DNA of 37,980 nt from an uncultured Selenomonadales bacterium (GCA_946407095.1 CAMJMR010000024.1:1-37980), one strand, 5' to 3'; shown: positions 1 through 9,746, counted from the stretch's first letter. A program made the numbers and translations. Notes: generated by a model from the letters alone, not told the origin.

Positions 1-44
1 CCATTTTGTTTCACCCGAAATATATTTTATCACTTTTTGTCCAC

Positions 45-72
45 AGTTCCTAGTTCCTAGTTCCTAGTTCCT
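45..72. repeat. 4 x 7-bp tandem repeat (AGTTCCT)
   Basis: Four perfect, contiguous copies of AGTTCCT run directly into the REP-like palindrome at 75-92. No gene is visible here. The run lies beyond the mutB terminator and could vary in copy number by slippage. Its role is unknown. Confidence 0.9.
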
Positions 73-74
73 AA

Positions 75-92
75 ATGCAACGTCACGTTGCC
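75..92 (+). repeat. REP-like palindrome, core-only copy
   Basis: ATGCAACGTCACGTTGCC, with arms GCAACG and CGTTGC around a TCA loop, is identical to the copies at 22068-22085 and 28299-28316. Here only the core is present. The roughly 55-bp upstream portion found in the other copies is replaced by the AGTTCCT tandem repeat. Confidence 0.8.
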
Positions 93-113
93 GCTACACT
101 TAAGCAAGCAAAA

Positions 114-141
114 AACCGTCAAGCCTTTGAGCCTGACGGTT
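114..141 (-). terminator. Rho-independent terminator of mutAB
   Basis: Arms AACCGTCA and TGACGGTT form an 8-bp stem. Read on the minus strand it is followed by TTTTTTG. It lies 27 bp past the mutB stop, so it probably ends the mutA-mutB transcript. Confidence 0.8.
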
Positions 142-168
142 AATTTTATTCGTGCAGAAAATTTTTAA

Positions 169-2370
169 TCAGCCCGCGTCTTCCTCTTCCTTAGCGCGGT
201 CAATCAGGATGTTGAGCAATTTAACCGACGCTTCGGGGATATTGGTGCCGGGCGCGAAAATCGCAACGGCTCCGCTCTTGTAAAGGTGGTCGTAGTCTTG
301 AACGGGAATGACGCCGCCGATTGCAACGAGAATGTCTTCGCGGCCGAGCTTCTTGAGTTCGTCGACGAGTTCGGGCAAAAGTGTGTTATGCCCCGCCGCC
401 AACGAGCTGAATCCGACAATGTGAACGTCGTTGTCAACGGCATCCTGCGCGGCCTCTTGCGGAGTCTGGAAAAGCGGACCCACGTCGACATCCCAGCCCA
501 TATCGGCGAAGCTGGAGGCGATAACCTTCGCGCCTCTGTCGTGACCGTCTTGACCGATTTTGGCAACGAAAATGCGCGGGCGGCGTCCCGTGAGCTGTTC
601 GAAGTCGTCAGCAACCTTGCGAGCCTTGTCGAGCTTGCCGTCGTCGCCGAATTCCTTCGAGTACACGCCGCTGATTGTGTGAATCGTCGCAACGTAGCGG
701 CCGGAAACTTTTTCGACAGCGTCAGAAATTTCGCCGAGCGAGCAACGGACGCGAGCCGCTTCAACGGCGCATTCAAGCAGGTTGCCGTTGTCGCGAGACT
801 CTGCCGCCTTCGTGATGCCTTCGAGTGCTGCGCGGACGTCATCTTCGTTGCGTTCGGCGCGGAGCTTGTTGAGGCGTTCGACTTGCGCATTGCGGACGGC
901 GGTGTTGTCGACGGCAAGGATTTCGAGCGGGTCTTCCTTGTCGAGGCGGAATTTGTTCAAGCCGACAATCGTTTCGTTGTTGGAGTCGATACGCGCTTGA
1001 CGACGCGCCGCAGCCTCTTCGATACGCATTTTCGGCAAGCCCGTCGCAATAGCCTTGGCCATGCCGCCGAGCTGTTCAATCTCTTGGATGTGAGCCCAGG
1101 CGCGGCGAATAATTTCATTCGTGAGAGCTTCGACGTAGTAAGAGCCGCCCCACGGGTCAATAATCTTGCAAACGCTGGTTTCGTCCTGAATGTAAAGCTG
1201 CGTGTTGCGGGCGATACGCGCGCTGAAGTCGGTCGGCAAGGCAATGGCTTCGTCGAGCGCGTTGGTGTGAAGGGATTGCGTGTGACCGAGAGCCGCGCCC
1301 ATTGCCTCCATGACGGTGCGGGAAATGTTGTTGAACGGATCTTGCGCGGTGAGCGACCAGCCCGACGTTTGGCAGTGCGTGCGCAACGCCATCGACTTGG
1401 CATCGGTGCCGCCCATTTGCTTGACGATTTTCGCCCACAAGACGCGAGCCGCGCGCATTTTGGCAACTTCCATGAAATAATTCTTGCCGATAGCCCAGAA
1501 GAAGCTAAGACGTTTCGCGAAGGCGTCAACCTTCAAGCCGGCGTTGATACCCGTGCGAATGTATTCGAGACCGTCAGCCAGCGTGTAGCCCAGTTCGATA
1601 TCGGCAGGCGCGCCCGCCTCTTGCATGTGGTAGCCGCTGATTGAAATCGAATTGAATTTCGGCATGTATTTCGTCGTGTACTCAAAGATATCGCCGATGA
1701 TGCGCATTGACATATCGGGCGGGTAAATGTAGGTGTTGCGCACCATGAATTCCTTGAGGATGTCGTTTTGAATCGTGCCGTTGAGGATTGACTTGTCGAC
1801 GCCCTGTTCAATGCCGCTCTGGATAAAGAACGCGAGAATCGGCAAGACTGCGCCGTTCATAGTCATTGAGACGGACATTTGGTCGAGCGGAATGCCGCTG
1901 AACAGAATATTCATATCGAGCATGGAGCAGACCGAAACGCCCGCCTTGCCCACGTCGCCGAAGACGCGCGGGTTGTCGGCGTCGTAGCCGCGGTGTGTCG
2001 GCAGGTCGAACGCGATAGACAAACCCTTTTGCCCGGCGGCGAGGTTGCGGCGATAGAACGCGTTGGATTCTTCAGCCGTCGAGAAGCCCGCGTATTGGCG
2101 AACAGTCCACGGACGGAAAACGTACATTGTCGCGTAAGGACCGCGCAGGAACGGCGGAATGCCGCTAACGAAGTCCAAGTGGTTCATGTGCGCGTATTCG
2201 TCGTGCGTGTACAGCGGCTTAACGGGAACGTGTTCCATCGTCTTGTAGATAAGCTTGTCGTAGTCGGCCTTGGCCGCCTGTTCAAATTTAGCCTTCCACT
2301 CCGCCGCGTCAGAAGCCGGGGCGTCGCTCAGACCCATCTGCGTGAAGTCAGGGTTAGTGTACTGTGCCAT
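169..2370 (-). CDS. mutB: Methylmalonyl-CoA mutase large (catalytic) subunit
   Basis: A 733-residue protein of normal family length. It catalyses the adenosylcobalamin-dependent interconversion of (R)-methylmalonyl-CoA and succinyl-CoA in the cytoplasm, a central step of propionate formation from succinate or of propionate use. The N-terminal TIM-barrel substrate domain is intact (for example [20 protein letters not shown] near residue 85). The C-terminal cobalamin-binding domain carries the base-off motif DGHDRG near residues 607-612, whose His would be the lower cobalt ligand, followed by GFSSLAAGH. The ATG lies two bases after the mutA stop, with GGGG upstream inside the mutA end, so the two are surely cotranscribed. 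Partner mutA encodes the non-catalytic subunit of the heterodimer. Identity is very secure; metabolic direction cannot be told from the sequence. No epimerase or MeaB chaperone gene is in the window. Confidence 0.97.
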   Translation of the reverse strand: MAQYTNPDFTQMGLSDAPASDAAEWKAKFEQAAKADYDKLIYKTMEHVPVKPLYTHDEYAHMNHLDFVSGIPPFLRGPYATMYVFRPWTVRQYAGFSTAEESNAFYRRNLAAGQKGLSIAFDLPTHRGYDADNPRVFGDVGKAGVSVCSMLDMNILFSGIPLDQMSVSMTMNGAVLPILAFFIQSGIEQGVDKSILNGTIQNDILKEFMVRNTYIYPPDMSMRIIGDIFEYTTKYMPKFNSISISGYHMQEAGAPADIELGYTLADGLEYIRTGINAGLKVDAFAKRLSFFWAIGKNYFMEVAKMRAARVLWAKIVKQMGGTDAKSMALRTHCQTSGWSLTAQDPFNNISRTVMEAMGAALGHTQSLHTNALDEAIALPTDFSARIARNTQLYIQDETSVCKIIDPWGGSYYVEALTNEIIRRAWAHIQEIEQLGGMAKAIATGLPKMRIEEAAARRQARIDSNNETIVGLNKFRLDKEDPLEILAVDNTAVRNAQVERLNKLRAERNEDDVRAALEGITKAAESRDNGNLLECAVEAARVRCSLGEISDAVEKVSGRYVATIHTISGVYSKEFGDDGKLDKARKVADDFEQLTGRRPRIFVAKIGQDGHDRGAKVIASSFADMGWDVDVGPLFQTPQEAAQDAVDNDVHIVGFSSLAAGHNTLLPELVDELKKLGREDILVAIGGVIPVQDYDHLYKSGAVAIFAPGTNIPEASVKLLNILIDRAKEEEDAG

Positions 2371-2372
2371 TA

Positions 2373-4544
2373 TTACATCCCCTTTTTCTGTTGAAGTGTT
2401 TGAAGAATTTGATAGCAGTTTGCCTTGACGTGAATGTATTCGTCAATGCCCGCCGCGTCGTAGGTCGCTTTCAAGTCGGCAGGAGCCGCGCCCGCAAGGA
2501 AGACCGTCGCATTGGGCAATGCCTCATGAAGTTTCGGGGCAAGCGCGGGGATAATTTCGGGATAAGTGGCGTCCGTCGAGCAGATAACCGCCGCGTCCGC
2601 GCCCGAAGCCTTTGCCGCCTCCGCCGCCTCTTCCACAGTCTTGAAGCCGTTGTTGCCCAAAACTTGGAACGCGCCGACTTGCAGGAAGCCCGTGGTGAAA
2701 TCTGCGCGGGCTTTGTGTTGCGGAATGGGTCCCATGTTGGCGAGGAAGATTTTGACGTTGTCGCCCGTCTTTGCTTTGAACTGTTCGGTCTTTTCGCGAA
2801 GAGCCTCAAAGCGTTCGCTCCAACGGTGCGGCTCAATGGCTTTAATCTCTGCAACGTCAGCCGTGCCGAGAGCCTTGCGAATGTCGGCAATGGTCGCGCC
2901 CTTTTCCGCCGCCGCGATAACGCAGTTGGCGCAACCGTCCTTGACATCGGCGAGCGCGTCCGCAACAGCGGCAGAATCGACTTTGCTCAAATAATTTTCA
3001 ATCGCGGCCTTGCGAGCCTGCATGTTGGCGGCTTGGTCTTCGGGGCGAGCGTCAATGCGTTCTTCGGTCATGTTCGGATACATGTTGTTGCCGACGATGC
3101 GGTCTTTGCGGGTTTCGGCAGCCTTGAAGCGGGCGTCAAGCACCTTGGCGATTTCGTCTTGCGGGTAGCTTTCCTTCAGCGCGGCAACGATACCGCCTTT
3201 GCCCTCGATGACTTGGAACTCTGCCCAAATTTTTTCGCGAATCTGCTTGGTCAAAGTTTCGACAGCCCAACTGCCGCCGGCGGGGTCAATCGGTTGAAGA
3301 AGGCCGAATTCCTCTTGCAAGATGATTTGCATGTTGCGGGCGATACGACGGCTGAACTCGTCGCCTTTGCGAACGGGCTCGTCGAAGGTCGAATTCTCGA
3401 AGCTGTCGACGCCGCCGACTACGCCGCTGAAAAGTTCGGTCGTGTCGCGTAGCATGTTGACGTAAGGATCGTATATGGTCTTGAAGAACTTGGCGGGGCG
3501 TCCGTGGATGTGCATTTTCTGCGATTCGGCATTGCCGCCAAAGGCTTTGACGATTTGCGCCCAAATCGGACGGACTGCGCGGAGCTTTGCGATTTGCATG
3601 AAGAAATTGGCGCCCATAGAAAAGCCGAACATGATTTGACTTGCCGCCTCGTCGACGGTCAAGCCGCGTTCAAGCAGGGCACGAAGATAGGCAACGCCCG
3701 CCGCCACCGTGTAAGCGACTTCCTGAACGTCATTTGCGCCGCCGTTGCTGAAGACGTTGCTCTTGACGAAAACCGTCTTGACTTCGGGAGCATTCTTGAC
3801 AGCCCACTTCGCCGCAACGGCCGCCTCGTCGTAAAGCTTGTCGAGGTCTTGAATCAGCGTGCCTTTAGCCGCGTATTCGGCAATGGGATTCGCGCCGATT
3901 ATGCCGCGCAGTTTTGAAACGTCGCCGCCCTGTTTCTTGACCGCCGCAACAATCATGGCGAGCAACGGCAAAGCGGATTGTCCCGCGTAGATGTAAAGCG
4001 GGTATTGGTCGAGCTTGAGCCCGTTAAGCAAAGTTTCGACGTCGCCGAGGGTCGTCAAGCTGACGCCGCCCTTGCCGATGTGTTTGCATTCGCGCGCGTC
4101 CTTGTTCTTGCGAGTGGCGCAGTCAACCTTGACGTTGTAGACGGTCGAGCCCTTGTCGATTTCGTGCTTAAGCAGTTCGTTGTTTTCTTCGGGGAGGGTT
4201 TCGTCGCACGCCTGCGCGATAAGCCAGGGCGCGTTGACGTAGCCGTTTGCTTCGACGCCGCGCAGGTAGTCGCCCATGCCGGGGAAAGATTTCGTCGGCT
4301 GAATCGGTTCTGTGTCGCCGTGGAAGTACATCGGGCTGAAGGTTATGCCTTCGTAGGTTTTCGTGAAGAGTTTCTTTTCAAACGGCGCGCCCTTGAGCAA
4401 AGCTATGCAGGCTTCCTTCCACTGCTCGTAAGTGGGCGGCGTGAACTCGTCAAGCGGAACTTCGGGGAAATTTTCTTGCGCCTCTGCACGTTGAATCAAG
4501 GCTTGCAGATCCAGTTCGGCGGACGCATTTTTTTCATTGCTCAT
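2373..4544 (-). CDS. mutA: Methylmalonyl-CoA mutase small subunit
   Basis: A 723-residue paralogue of MutB forming the structural half of the mutase heterodimer. The barrel fold is recognisable ([47 protein letters not shown]). In the C-terminal domain the cobalamin motif is degenerate: the stretch aligned with MutB's DGHDRG reads [14 protein letters not shown] near residue 605, so it should not bind B12. That is normal for small subunits. The ATG is preceded by ATAGGAGGTC on the minus strand, a strong ribosome binding site. It is the first gene of mutA-mutB. The TnpB element ends only about 75 bp upstream, so the native promoter is either very close to the start or has been displaced. Confidence 0.95.
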   Translation of the reverse strand: MSNEKNASAELDLQALIQRAEAQENFPEVPLDEFTPPTYEQWKEACIALLKGAPFEKKLFTKTYEGITFSPMYFHGDTEPIQPTKSFPGMGDYLRGVEANGYVNAPWLIAQACDETLPEENNELLKHEIDKGSTVYNVKVDCATRKNKDARECKHIGKGGVSLTTLGDVETLLNGLKLDQYPLYIYAGQSALPLLAMIVAAVKKQGGDVSKLRGIIGANPIAEYAAKGTLIQDLDKLYDEAAVAAKWAVKNAPEVKTVFVKSNVFSNGGANDVQEVAYTVAAGVAYLRALLERGLTVDEAASQIMFGFSMGANFFMQIAKLRAVRPIWAQIVKAFGGNAESQKMHIHGRPAKFFKTIYDPYVNMLRDTTELFSGVVGGVDSFENSTFDEPVRKGDEFSRRIARNMQIILQEEFGLLQPIDPAGGSWAVETLTKQIREKIWAEFQVIEGKGGIVAALKESYPQDEIAKVLDARFKAAETRKDRIVGNNMYPNMTEERIDARPEDQAANMQARKAAIENYLSKVDSAAVADALADVKDGCANCVIAAAEKGATIADIRKALGTADVAEIKAIEPHRWSERFEALREKTEQFKAKTGDNVKIFLANMGPIPQHKARADFTTGFLQVGAFQVLGNNGFKTVEEAAEAAKASGADAAVICSTDATYPEIIPALAPKLHEALPNATVFLAGAAPADLKATYDAAGIDEYIHVKANCYQILQTLQQKKGM

Positions 4545-4618
4545 ACAAAAATTGACCTCCTATAAAATTTTGGTTGTTGCTTACGAAAAGTTTTTCTACC
4601 TCCTCAAGTTGATTGAAC

Positions 4619-5990
4619 CTCCCCCGCCTAAAGAGGCGGGGGATTCATGAGAAGTTTGATAATTTAAGCTACCCTTATTCTCAAAGGTCTGTCCAAAAGA
4701 CCCACACACAGTCGCTCAAAATTGAGGTTCTGCTTGCTTTTGCGCAAAATGTTTGCCGCACCGTTCACGTCGGCATTGATTAACCTTCCGCTCTTCGACT
4801 TGTACAAACCGCGCCGAATTCGCTTGCCGCTAAATGTTCCCGTGTGGAATCTTTCCGCGTCGTATACGGGAATTTCGTCCAAATCCAAAAAGCTTGCCTT
4901 GCTCGTGTAACTTTCTTCCTGTTCTATGTAATTCATGCTGTAGCGGGCGCAAAGACTTTCCAACTGCCGACGAAGCGCGCCAAACGGAATCTGCGTGAAC
5001 TGTTGATTGATTTTCGCTCCAAGATTTATTCCGCGCTTGAAATCAGGATTGTGACCGCAAATTACCACCCCAATATCGTTGGCAATACAAAAGTTGATGA
5101 TGTAGCGGGCGGTTTTCTTCAAGCAGTCATTGATACGATTGTTGCGTTTCAGCGTAATTCGCTCTAAAAGTCTCGACGAGCAGCGTCCTTGTTTCATCAG
5201 AATTGATTGAAAATATGCGCGGCGTTTGTTCCAATTCCGATTAATATGTTTGATTTTACGTCCGTCCATGATGAACGAAGTCCCGAAATTGGTTACACAC
5301 GTCGCCAAATTGTCAAGCCCAATGTCAATCGCCAATGAATTATTGCGATTCAGTTGCAAATCTTGTTCGTCGATTTCATAGCAGTACGCAATTTTGAACG
5401 CACGCCCTTTGTACAACGGAATAATTTTCACTTCGCGAATTTTCTTGCCGATTAATCGCTCCGGCACTTTGATTTTGATCCGGTGACTGTTCAAGACGCT
5501 CGTATAGGTTCGACTTTGCGGCACAGTCAAATATCCGTCTCGAATACTGATTGAATTGCCGTTGATGATTAGGTTATACAAGCCGCCTTTCTTGCGATAG
5601 CGCGGCGGACGTGCACCTTTAACTTTACCGACGGAGCCGAAAAACGACCTAAACGCAAAGTCAACCGCTCGCAACGTTTGTTGTGCCATGTTCGACTGCA
5701 AAAGTTTGTAGTTATCGTTTTCCTTGCATTCGTGATAGTTCGCCTCAAAGCGCAAGTAAGTTTTTTCTTTGAAGAATTGCTGACGAACATTGTAGAGCGC
5801 GACATTGTACAGGCAGTTGCCGAAAAAGCACAGCTCGCGAAGTTGAAAGTATTCTGCTTTGGTTAATCCGCGAATCATATTTATTTGCGCCAGGTACATT
5901 TTATCACCCCCTTTCGGAGGAAGTATTACATGCTTTTAAGGAGAAGACAACTTGCGGTGGCGATTCATCCCCCACAAGCGGGGGTATTCT
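4619..5990 (-). mobile_element. TnpB-only IS200/IS605-type element (IS1341-like)
   Basis: The tnpB gene is flanked by G+C-rich hairpins typical of IS200/IS605 ends. At the 3' side (4621-4642) a 9-bp stem CCCCCGCCT/AGGCGGGGG has a four-base loop. At the 5' side (about 5969-5984) CCCCC/GGGGG sits next to GATTCATC. Both ends share the motif 'hairpin next to ATTCAT'. No tnpA transposase is present, so mobility would need a TnpA in trans. Exact cleavage sites cannot be fixed from one copy; boundaries are approximate. Confidence 0.8.
4664..5899 (-). CDS. tnpB: TnpB-family RNA-guided nuclease (OrfB), atypical catalytic centre
   Basis: A 411-residue IS200/IS605 TnpB homologue. It has an N-terminal OrfB helix-turn-helix/REC-like region and then a RuvC fold: RuvC-I LAIDIGLDNLATCVTN near residue 193, and RuvC-III NADVNGAANIL near residue 374. 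Where the RuvC-II glutamate is expected (near residue 281) the strand reads VVICGHNPDFKRGINLG, with no Glu. The nearest acidic residues are in QEESYTSKASFLDLDEIP near 327-340. The usual CxxC...CxxC zinc ribbon is missing; that segment reads GTFSGKRIRRGLYKSKSGR. Known TnpBs cut DNA guided by an RNA from the element's right end. This one belongs to a cysteine-less subgroup, and whether it cuts is uncertain. The ATG has a GGGGG-type upstream purine run. The frame is intact, arguing against old decay. Confidence 0.9.
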   Translation of the reverse strand: MYLAQINMIRGLTKAEYFQLRELCFFGNCLYNVALYNVRQQFFKEKTYLRFEANYHECKENDNYKLLQSNMAQQTLRAVDFAFRSFFGSVGKVKGARPPRYRKKGGLYNLIINGNSISIRDGYLTVPQSRTYTSVLNSHRIKIKVPERLIGKKIREVKIIPLYKGRAFKIAYCYEIDEQDLQLNRNNSLAIDIGLDNLATCVTNFGTSFIMDGRKIKHINRNWNKRRAYFQSILMKQGRCSSRLLERITLKRNNRINDCLKKTARYIINFCIANDIGVVICGHNPDFKRGINLGAKINQQFTQIPFGALRRQLESLCARYSMNYIEQEESYTSKASFLDLDEIPVYDAERFHTGTFSGKRIRRGLYKSKSGRLINADVNGAANILRKSKQNLNFERLCVGLLDRPLRIRVA

Positions 5991-6083
5991 CGCTGATTTT
6001 AGGATAAATTGAAGACTGTAGCAATATTAACGCAGATTATAACCTGCGTCAACGCCGCCGCCGAAAAATAAATTGGTCGCGCG

Positions 6084-7130
6084 TCAGTCCATTGCCTTCA
6101 CGTGACGCTCGATAAAGTCAATTTCAGCCTCGCTCAAGCCGTATTTCCGATAAAGTTGCGCGTCGACGTCACCAAACCAATCGATGTCGCTCGTCGACGA
6201 AAAATCTTGCAACGGAACCTTTGCCCACGTCGACGGCGGATTATCTTGCGTGATTTTCAAAATGCCCAGCATGGCTCGCGCGAATTTGCTTTTAACGTAA
6301 GTTAAGCAAGCTTCGGCTTCTGCGCGGCTGTCAAAGGCTCCAATCGTTACAAAAGTTTGCGTGCAACCGACAAGCGGCTCACCGACAGCAGGCGGGCTGA
6401 TAAGTTGCCCCGCTCCTTCGCCAAGATTGCTTCGCCCGAACGATTTGGGGACAAAAACTTTAAACTTCTCCAAGCTCTCGTGATGTGTAACATAATCGCG
6501 ACGAACCCATTTGAGGACGCGTTTGTTACTTTGCCGCCCGAAAATCTGAATGTATTCACGTCCGTCGGCGGGTTTGGCGTCGAAAAAAATTTCGGGCATT
6601 AAATCGAAAACGTTTGACGACATTTGAAGTTCGTTGCCTTTGCTGAAATTTTTCTTGGCGTCGGGAAAATCTTCGTGAGCTTTTGGCGTTAAGCTGTAAG
6701 CTGTGCGCGAGTACATAATTTCGCTTAGCGGGCGGAAATTCGGATTGTCGACGACAACTTTTTGATGAATCGACTTCAGCTCGGCGAAAGGAATGAACGT
6801 GCCTACAGGCTCGAAAGTTTTAGAGTTGTCGTAAAGAGTAATGGCAACGCCGCCGTCGATGTCGACGCCCTTGAAGTATTTGCTTGCGTCGGGCGCGTAC
6901 TCCAAAACTTTGAAGTGCGGGTCGTTTAGCATTCGGCGGTTGAAGTCCTTGGGGGTTGCGCCCGCGTCGAAGAGAAAACGCGCCGGCGTGATTAAGATTG
7001 TCTTGTCGGCAACTTTGTGCGCGGCCTCCATGATTTTGTTGTAGACGGGCGGCGCGAAATTTTTGTTATCGCCGGTGGTGTCGTCCTGATAGGGCGGATT
7101 GCCGATAACCATACTGAATTTTTTCTTCAT
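6084..7130 (-). CDS. Eco57I-type methyltransferase-domain protein, solitary
   Basis: A 348-residue protein carrying the N6-adenine methyltransferase catalytic motif NPPYQ at residues 11-15, almost at its N-terminus. There follow the hydrophobic strand ILITPARFLFDAG and a region like the target-recognition half of Eco57I-class enzymes. The AdoMet-binding motif I, which normally precedes NPPY by about 100 residues, is absent. The protein is therefore either a truncated methylase or one of the NPPY-first family members that begin this way. I chose the ATG at 7130 because GGGAGG lies seven bases before it; an in-frame ATG at 7196 has no such site. There is no nuclease or specificity gene beside it. 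It is divergent from the ABC exporter. Activity is uncertain. Confidence 0.75.
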   Translation of the reverse strand: MKKKFSMVIGNPPYQDDTTGDNKNFAPPVYNKIMEAAHKVADKTILITPARFLFDAGATPKDFNRRMLNDPHFKVLEYAPDASKYFKGVDIDGGVAITLYDNSKTFEPVGTFIPFAELKSIHQKVVVDNPNFRPLSEIMYSRTAYSLTPKAHEDFPDAKKNFSKGNELQMSSNVFDLMPEIFFDAKPADGREYIQIFGRQSNKRVLKWVRRDYVTHHESLEKFKVFVPKSFGRSNLGEGAGQLISPPAVGEPLVGCTQTFVTIGAFDSRAEAEACLTYVKSKFARAMLGILKITQDNPPSTWAKVPLQDFSSTSDIDWFGDVDAQLYRKYGLSEAEIDFIERHVKAMD

Positions 7131-7283
7131 GACGAAGCCTCCCGAAAAGATTTTGGTCATTGCGGCGATTATTGCACCGATTCGGGAGGCGCGCAACTTC
7201 CGCCAATCGGAAAAAGAACCGTCACCTGTTAAATGGTATCAACAGCCTCTAAATGCCCGCCCTTGCCGCTTTTTGAATTGTGC

Positions 7284-7312
7284 TTGATAAAAATCTGCGC
7301 GGCAATTATACT
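7284..7312 (+). promoter_or_regulatory. Promoter of the SbmA/YddA-like exporter
   Basis: TTGATA, a 17-bp spacer, and TATACT at 7307-7312. The predicted start of transcription (about 7319) falls at the ribosome binding site GGGAGG (7318-7323), so the mRNA leader would be only about a dozen bases. Confidence 0.65.
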
Positions 7313-7331
7313 TGCGCGGGAGGTTTTGCAT

Positions 7332-9017
7332 TTGGAAACGAAAAAATTATTCCGAGGCTTCTGGACGCTGTTCAGGGGCTACTGGTCGTCGGAGGAAAAA
7401 TGGAAGGCGCGCGGCTTGTTGGCGGTCGTTATCGCCATGAACTTCGCAATGGTCTATCTGCTTGTTCAAATCAACGATTGGTACAAAGTTTTCTACGACG
7501 CGCTACAAAATTACGAGGCGGAAAGTTTTTGGCCGCTTATCGGGCAGTTCACGGGCATAGCGTTCGCTTACATAATCATTGCGGTCTACGCGGTGTACTT
7601 GCGGCAAATGTTGCAGATAAAGTGGCGCACGTGGATGACGAACAACTATTTGGCAGCGTGGATGGGCGGGCAGACGTATTATCGCCTGCAAGACTCGACA
7701 GACAACCCCGACCAGCGTATCTCGGAGGACATCGGGCAGTTCGTCAACATTTCGCTGACGTTGATAATCGGCTTCCTGCGGCAGTTGACGACGTTGGCGG
7801 CGTTCGGCGTAGTGCTGTGGGAATTGAGCGGCTCAATCACAATCGCCGGACTCGTCATTCCGGGCTACATGTTTTGGTTTTCGTTCATCTATTCGGGCGT
7901 CGGCACGTTCTTGGTGCACAAGGTCGGACGGCGGCTTATCGGCTTGAACTTTGACCAACAGAAATACGAGGCGGACTTTCGTTTCAGCATGATGCGCGTC
8001 CGCGAAAATTCGGAAAGCATTGCGTTCTATCGCGGCGAGGCGTCCGAAATGGAAGGCTTCAATCTGAAATTCTCCAACGTCATAAAAAATTATTGGCAAC
8101 TCATGCGCAAGACCAAGCACTTGAACTTTTACGTGAACGGCTACGCGCAACTGGCAGTCGTCGTGCCGTTTTTGATGGCGGCTCCGCGCTACTTCGCCAA
8201 GGAAATTCAGCTAGGCGGGCTCATGCAAATTTCGTCGGCATTCGGGCGCGTGCAGGACGCGTTGAGTTTCTTCGTCGATTCGTATGACACGTTGGCATCG
8301 TTGGCGGCGGTTATCAATCGTCTGGCGGGCTTCACCGAACACATGAACGACGCGCAGAAAGTCAAAAGCTCCGTCACGACCGCGACCGCTCCCGAACTGC
8401 AAATATCCGCGCTCAACGTCTCTTTGCCGACAGGGCGCGAACTGCTCAAGAAACTTTCGCTTCAACTGCAAAACGCCAAGTCGTTGCTCGTGACGGGCGC
8501 ATCGGGTTGCGGCAAGTCGACGCTACTTAGGACGCTGGCGGGCATTTGGGCTTACGCTTCGGGCGAAATTTCCTTGCCGCCGAAAGCCCGCGTGATGTTC
8601 CTGCCGCAAAAACCCTACTTGCCGCTGGGGACGCTTCGGCGCGCGTTAATCTACCCTTCAGCCGAAACGGACGCGCCGCCCGACGACAAGCTCAAGCAAA
8701 CGCTGAAACTGGTTGACTTGCCCGCGTTGGCCGATAAGCTCGACGCGGCGGACGATTGGAGCAGAATTTTATCGTTGGGCGAACAGCAACGACTTGCCTT
8801 CGCGCGGGTGCTGTTGAGCAAGCCCGACTACATTTTCCTGGACGAGGCAACCAGCGCACTCGACGAGCCCCGCGAATTGGAAATGTACGAACTTTTGCGC
8901 GAACAGCTGCCCGCCGTCACAATCGTAAGCGTGGGGCACAGGTCGACGCTCTTCAAAATGCACGACGTCGAATTGAACTTGGACGGTGCGGGCAATTACA
9001 AACTTCGCGAGCTGTAA
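7332..9017 (+). CDS. SbmA/BacA-YddA family ABC exporter, fused permease-ATPase
   Basis: A 561-residue half-transporter. The N-terminal membrane domain (about residues 25-330) has several hydrophobic helices and the family hallmark NDWYKVFYDALQN near residue 50. The C-terminal nucleotide-binding domain has Walker A GASGCGKST near residue 390, signature LSLGEQQRLAF near 480 and Walker B YIFLDEATSAL near 498. Relatives are annotated as vitamin B12/bleomycin/antimicrobial-peptide transporters; the substrate here is unknown. I chose TTG at 7332, eight bases after GGGAGG. The ATG at 7233 lies upstream of the promoter and would add an unrelated leader. A MITE-type repeat follows the stop directly. 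Confidence 0.9.
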   Translation: METKKLFRGFWTLFRGYWSSEEKWKARGLLAVVIAMNFAMVYLLVQINDWYKVFYDALQNYEAESFWPLIGQFTGIAFAYIIIAVYAVYLRQMLQIKWRTWMTNNYLAAWMGGQTYYRLQDSTDNPDQRISEDIGQFVNISLTLIIGFLRQLTTLAAFGVVLWELSGSITIAGLVIPGYMFWFSFIYSGVGTFLVHKVGRRLIGLNFDQQKYEADFRFSMMRVRENSESIAFYRGEASEMEGFNLKFSNVIKNYWQLMRKTKHLNFYVNGYAQLAVVVPFLMAAPRYFAKEIQLGGLMQISSAFGRVQDALSFFVDSYDTLASLAAVINRLAGFTEHMNDAQKVKSSVTTATAPELQISALNVSLPTGRELLKKLSLQLQNAKSLLVTGASGCGKSTLLRTLAGIWAYASGEISLPPKARVMFLPQKPYLPLGTLRRALIYPSAETDAPPDDKLKQTLKLVDLPALADKLDAADDWSRILSLGEQQRLAFARVLLSKPDYIFLDEATSALDEPRELEMYELLREQLPAVTIVSVGHRSTLFKMHDVELNLDGAGNYKLREL

Positions 9018-9240
9018 AGCAGACGTTAAGGTTCGTTGGTAAGGAAGACGTTGCAAGGGACAGAGGCCGCCAAGGATGGCGGCCGCCGGCAACAAAAACA
9101 TGGAAGTTTTTTTGCCGGCATGAGCGTCTGACTGGGACGCGGGCGTTGCGGTGGTGGTCTGTATCCGCCCCCGCGAGGCGAGTTTCTTTGCTACTTTCTT
9201 TGCTCGGTCAAAGAAAGTAGTTAAGACTTCCAACGCACCC
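9018..9240 (-). repeat. Dispersed hairpin repeat, copy 1 (reverse orientation)
   Basis: This non-coding stretch follows the exporter. It begins near TTCGTTGGTAAGGAAGACGTTGC, a diverged TIR also seen inside the 25221-25540 element. It contains the palindrome GGCCGCC-AAGGAT-GGCGGCC and the perfect 12-bp inverted repeat CTACTTTCTTTG (9191-9202) / CAAAGAAAGTAG (9209-9220). The same order of motifs, reversed, is found at 12341-12614, 21090-21304 and 25270-25450. Confidence 0.8.
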
Positions 9241-9277
9241 CCGCAATGCGTTTTGAGAAACATTGGAGGCTGATAGC

Positions 9278-9727
9278 ATGTTGAAAAAAATTTTACTGGC
9301 AATCGTGGCGATATTGGCGGTTATCGGAGCGGTCGCGCTGTACAGCACTTACAAGGTCGTCGATACCTCGGTCAAGTTGAAAGAGCCGCAACTTCGCCAA
9401 TACGTGCAAATGGACGAGGCGGCGCAGAACAAATACATCGTCGACAACTACGTGGAGATTATGGACGGCATGGACATCAACAAGGACGGCACGCCCGAAC
9501 AAAAAGCAGAGCTCGAACTTTTTAAACAGATGAACACCGTCCCCGACGTTCGGCAGGCACTTATCGAAATGGGACGTTCGTTAATGGCGACCGCCGTCCT
9601 TATGTCCGATAACGTAACCAACGAACTCAGCGCGGACGACAAGGCGAAATATGAACAGGAGCGCGACCAACTGACGACGCGCCTCGAAAATTACAACAAA
9701 CTGCTTGAGGCGCAGGGCGTCAAGTAA
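9278..9727 (+). CDS. Membrane-anchored small protein, tandem paralogue 1
   Basis: A 149-residue protein I do not recognise. An N-terminal Lys-flanked hydrophobic helix (KKILLAIVAILAVIGAVAL, residues 3-21) is an uncleaved anchor or signal. A charged, helix-prone domain follows, ending in a probable coiled coil (KYEQERDQLTTRLENYNKLLEA). The ATG follows TTGGAGGCTGATAGC. The next gene, 19 bases on, is a paralogue: both share EPQLRQYVQMDEAAQN near residue 33 and an E[ML]GR[SA][LI]MA[TA]AVL motif. The ribosome binding region is duplicated too. Probably one operon and a recent tandem duplication. Function unknown. Confidence 0.8.
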   Translation: MLKKILLAIVAILAVIGAVALYSTYKVVDTSVKLKEPQLRQYVQMDEAAQNKYIVDNYVEIMDGMDINKDGTPEQKAELELFKQMNTVPDVRQALIEMGRSLMATAVLMSDNVTNELSADDKAKYEQERDQLTTRLENYNKLLEAQGVK

Positions 9728-9746
9728 GCTATTGGAGGCTGACAGC

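Noticed and set aside
45-72. Possible CRISPR or iteron array from the 7-bp repeats
   Set aside because: The units are contiguous with no spacers, and no origin genes or cas genes are near.
286-1644. Long open frame (452 codons) on the plus strand opposite mutB
   Set aside because: It is the mirror of a strongly codon-biased G+C-rich gene, has a low-complexity Arg/Val/Ala composition with no domain, and no ribosome binding site. Similar mirror frames lie opposite mutA, carB and other genes.
6031-6050. Inverted repeat ACGCAG/CTGCGT before the methylase gene end
   Set aside because: Six-base arms without a T run in either direction. Too weak to call a terminator.
7225-7255. TIR-like sequence GGTATCAACAGCCTCTA upstream of the ABC exporter
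   Set aside because: It resembles the MITE right end (ACCAACAGCCCCTA) with three changes, but no matching second end was found nearby. Possibly a relic only.
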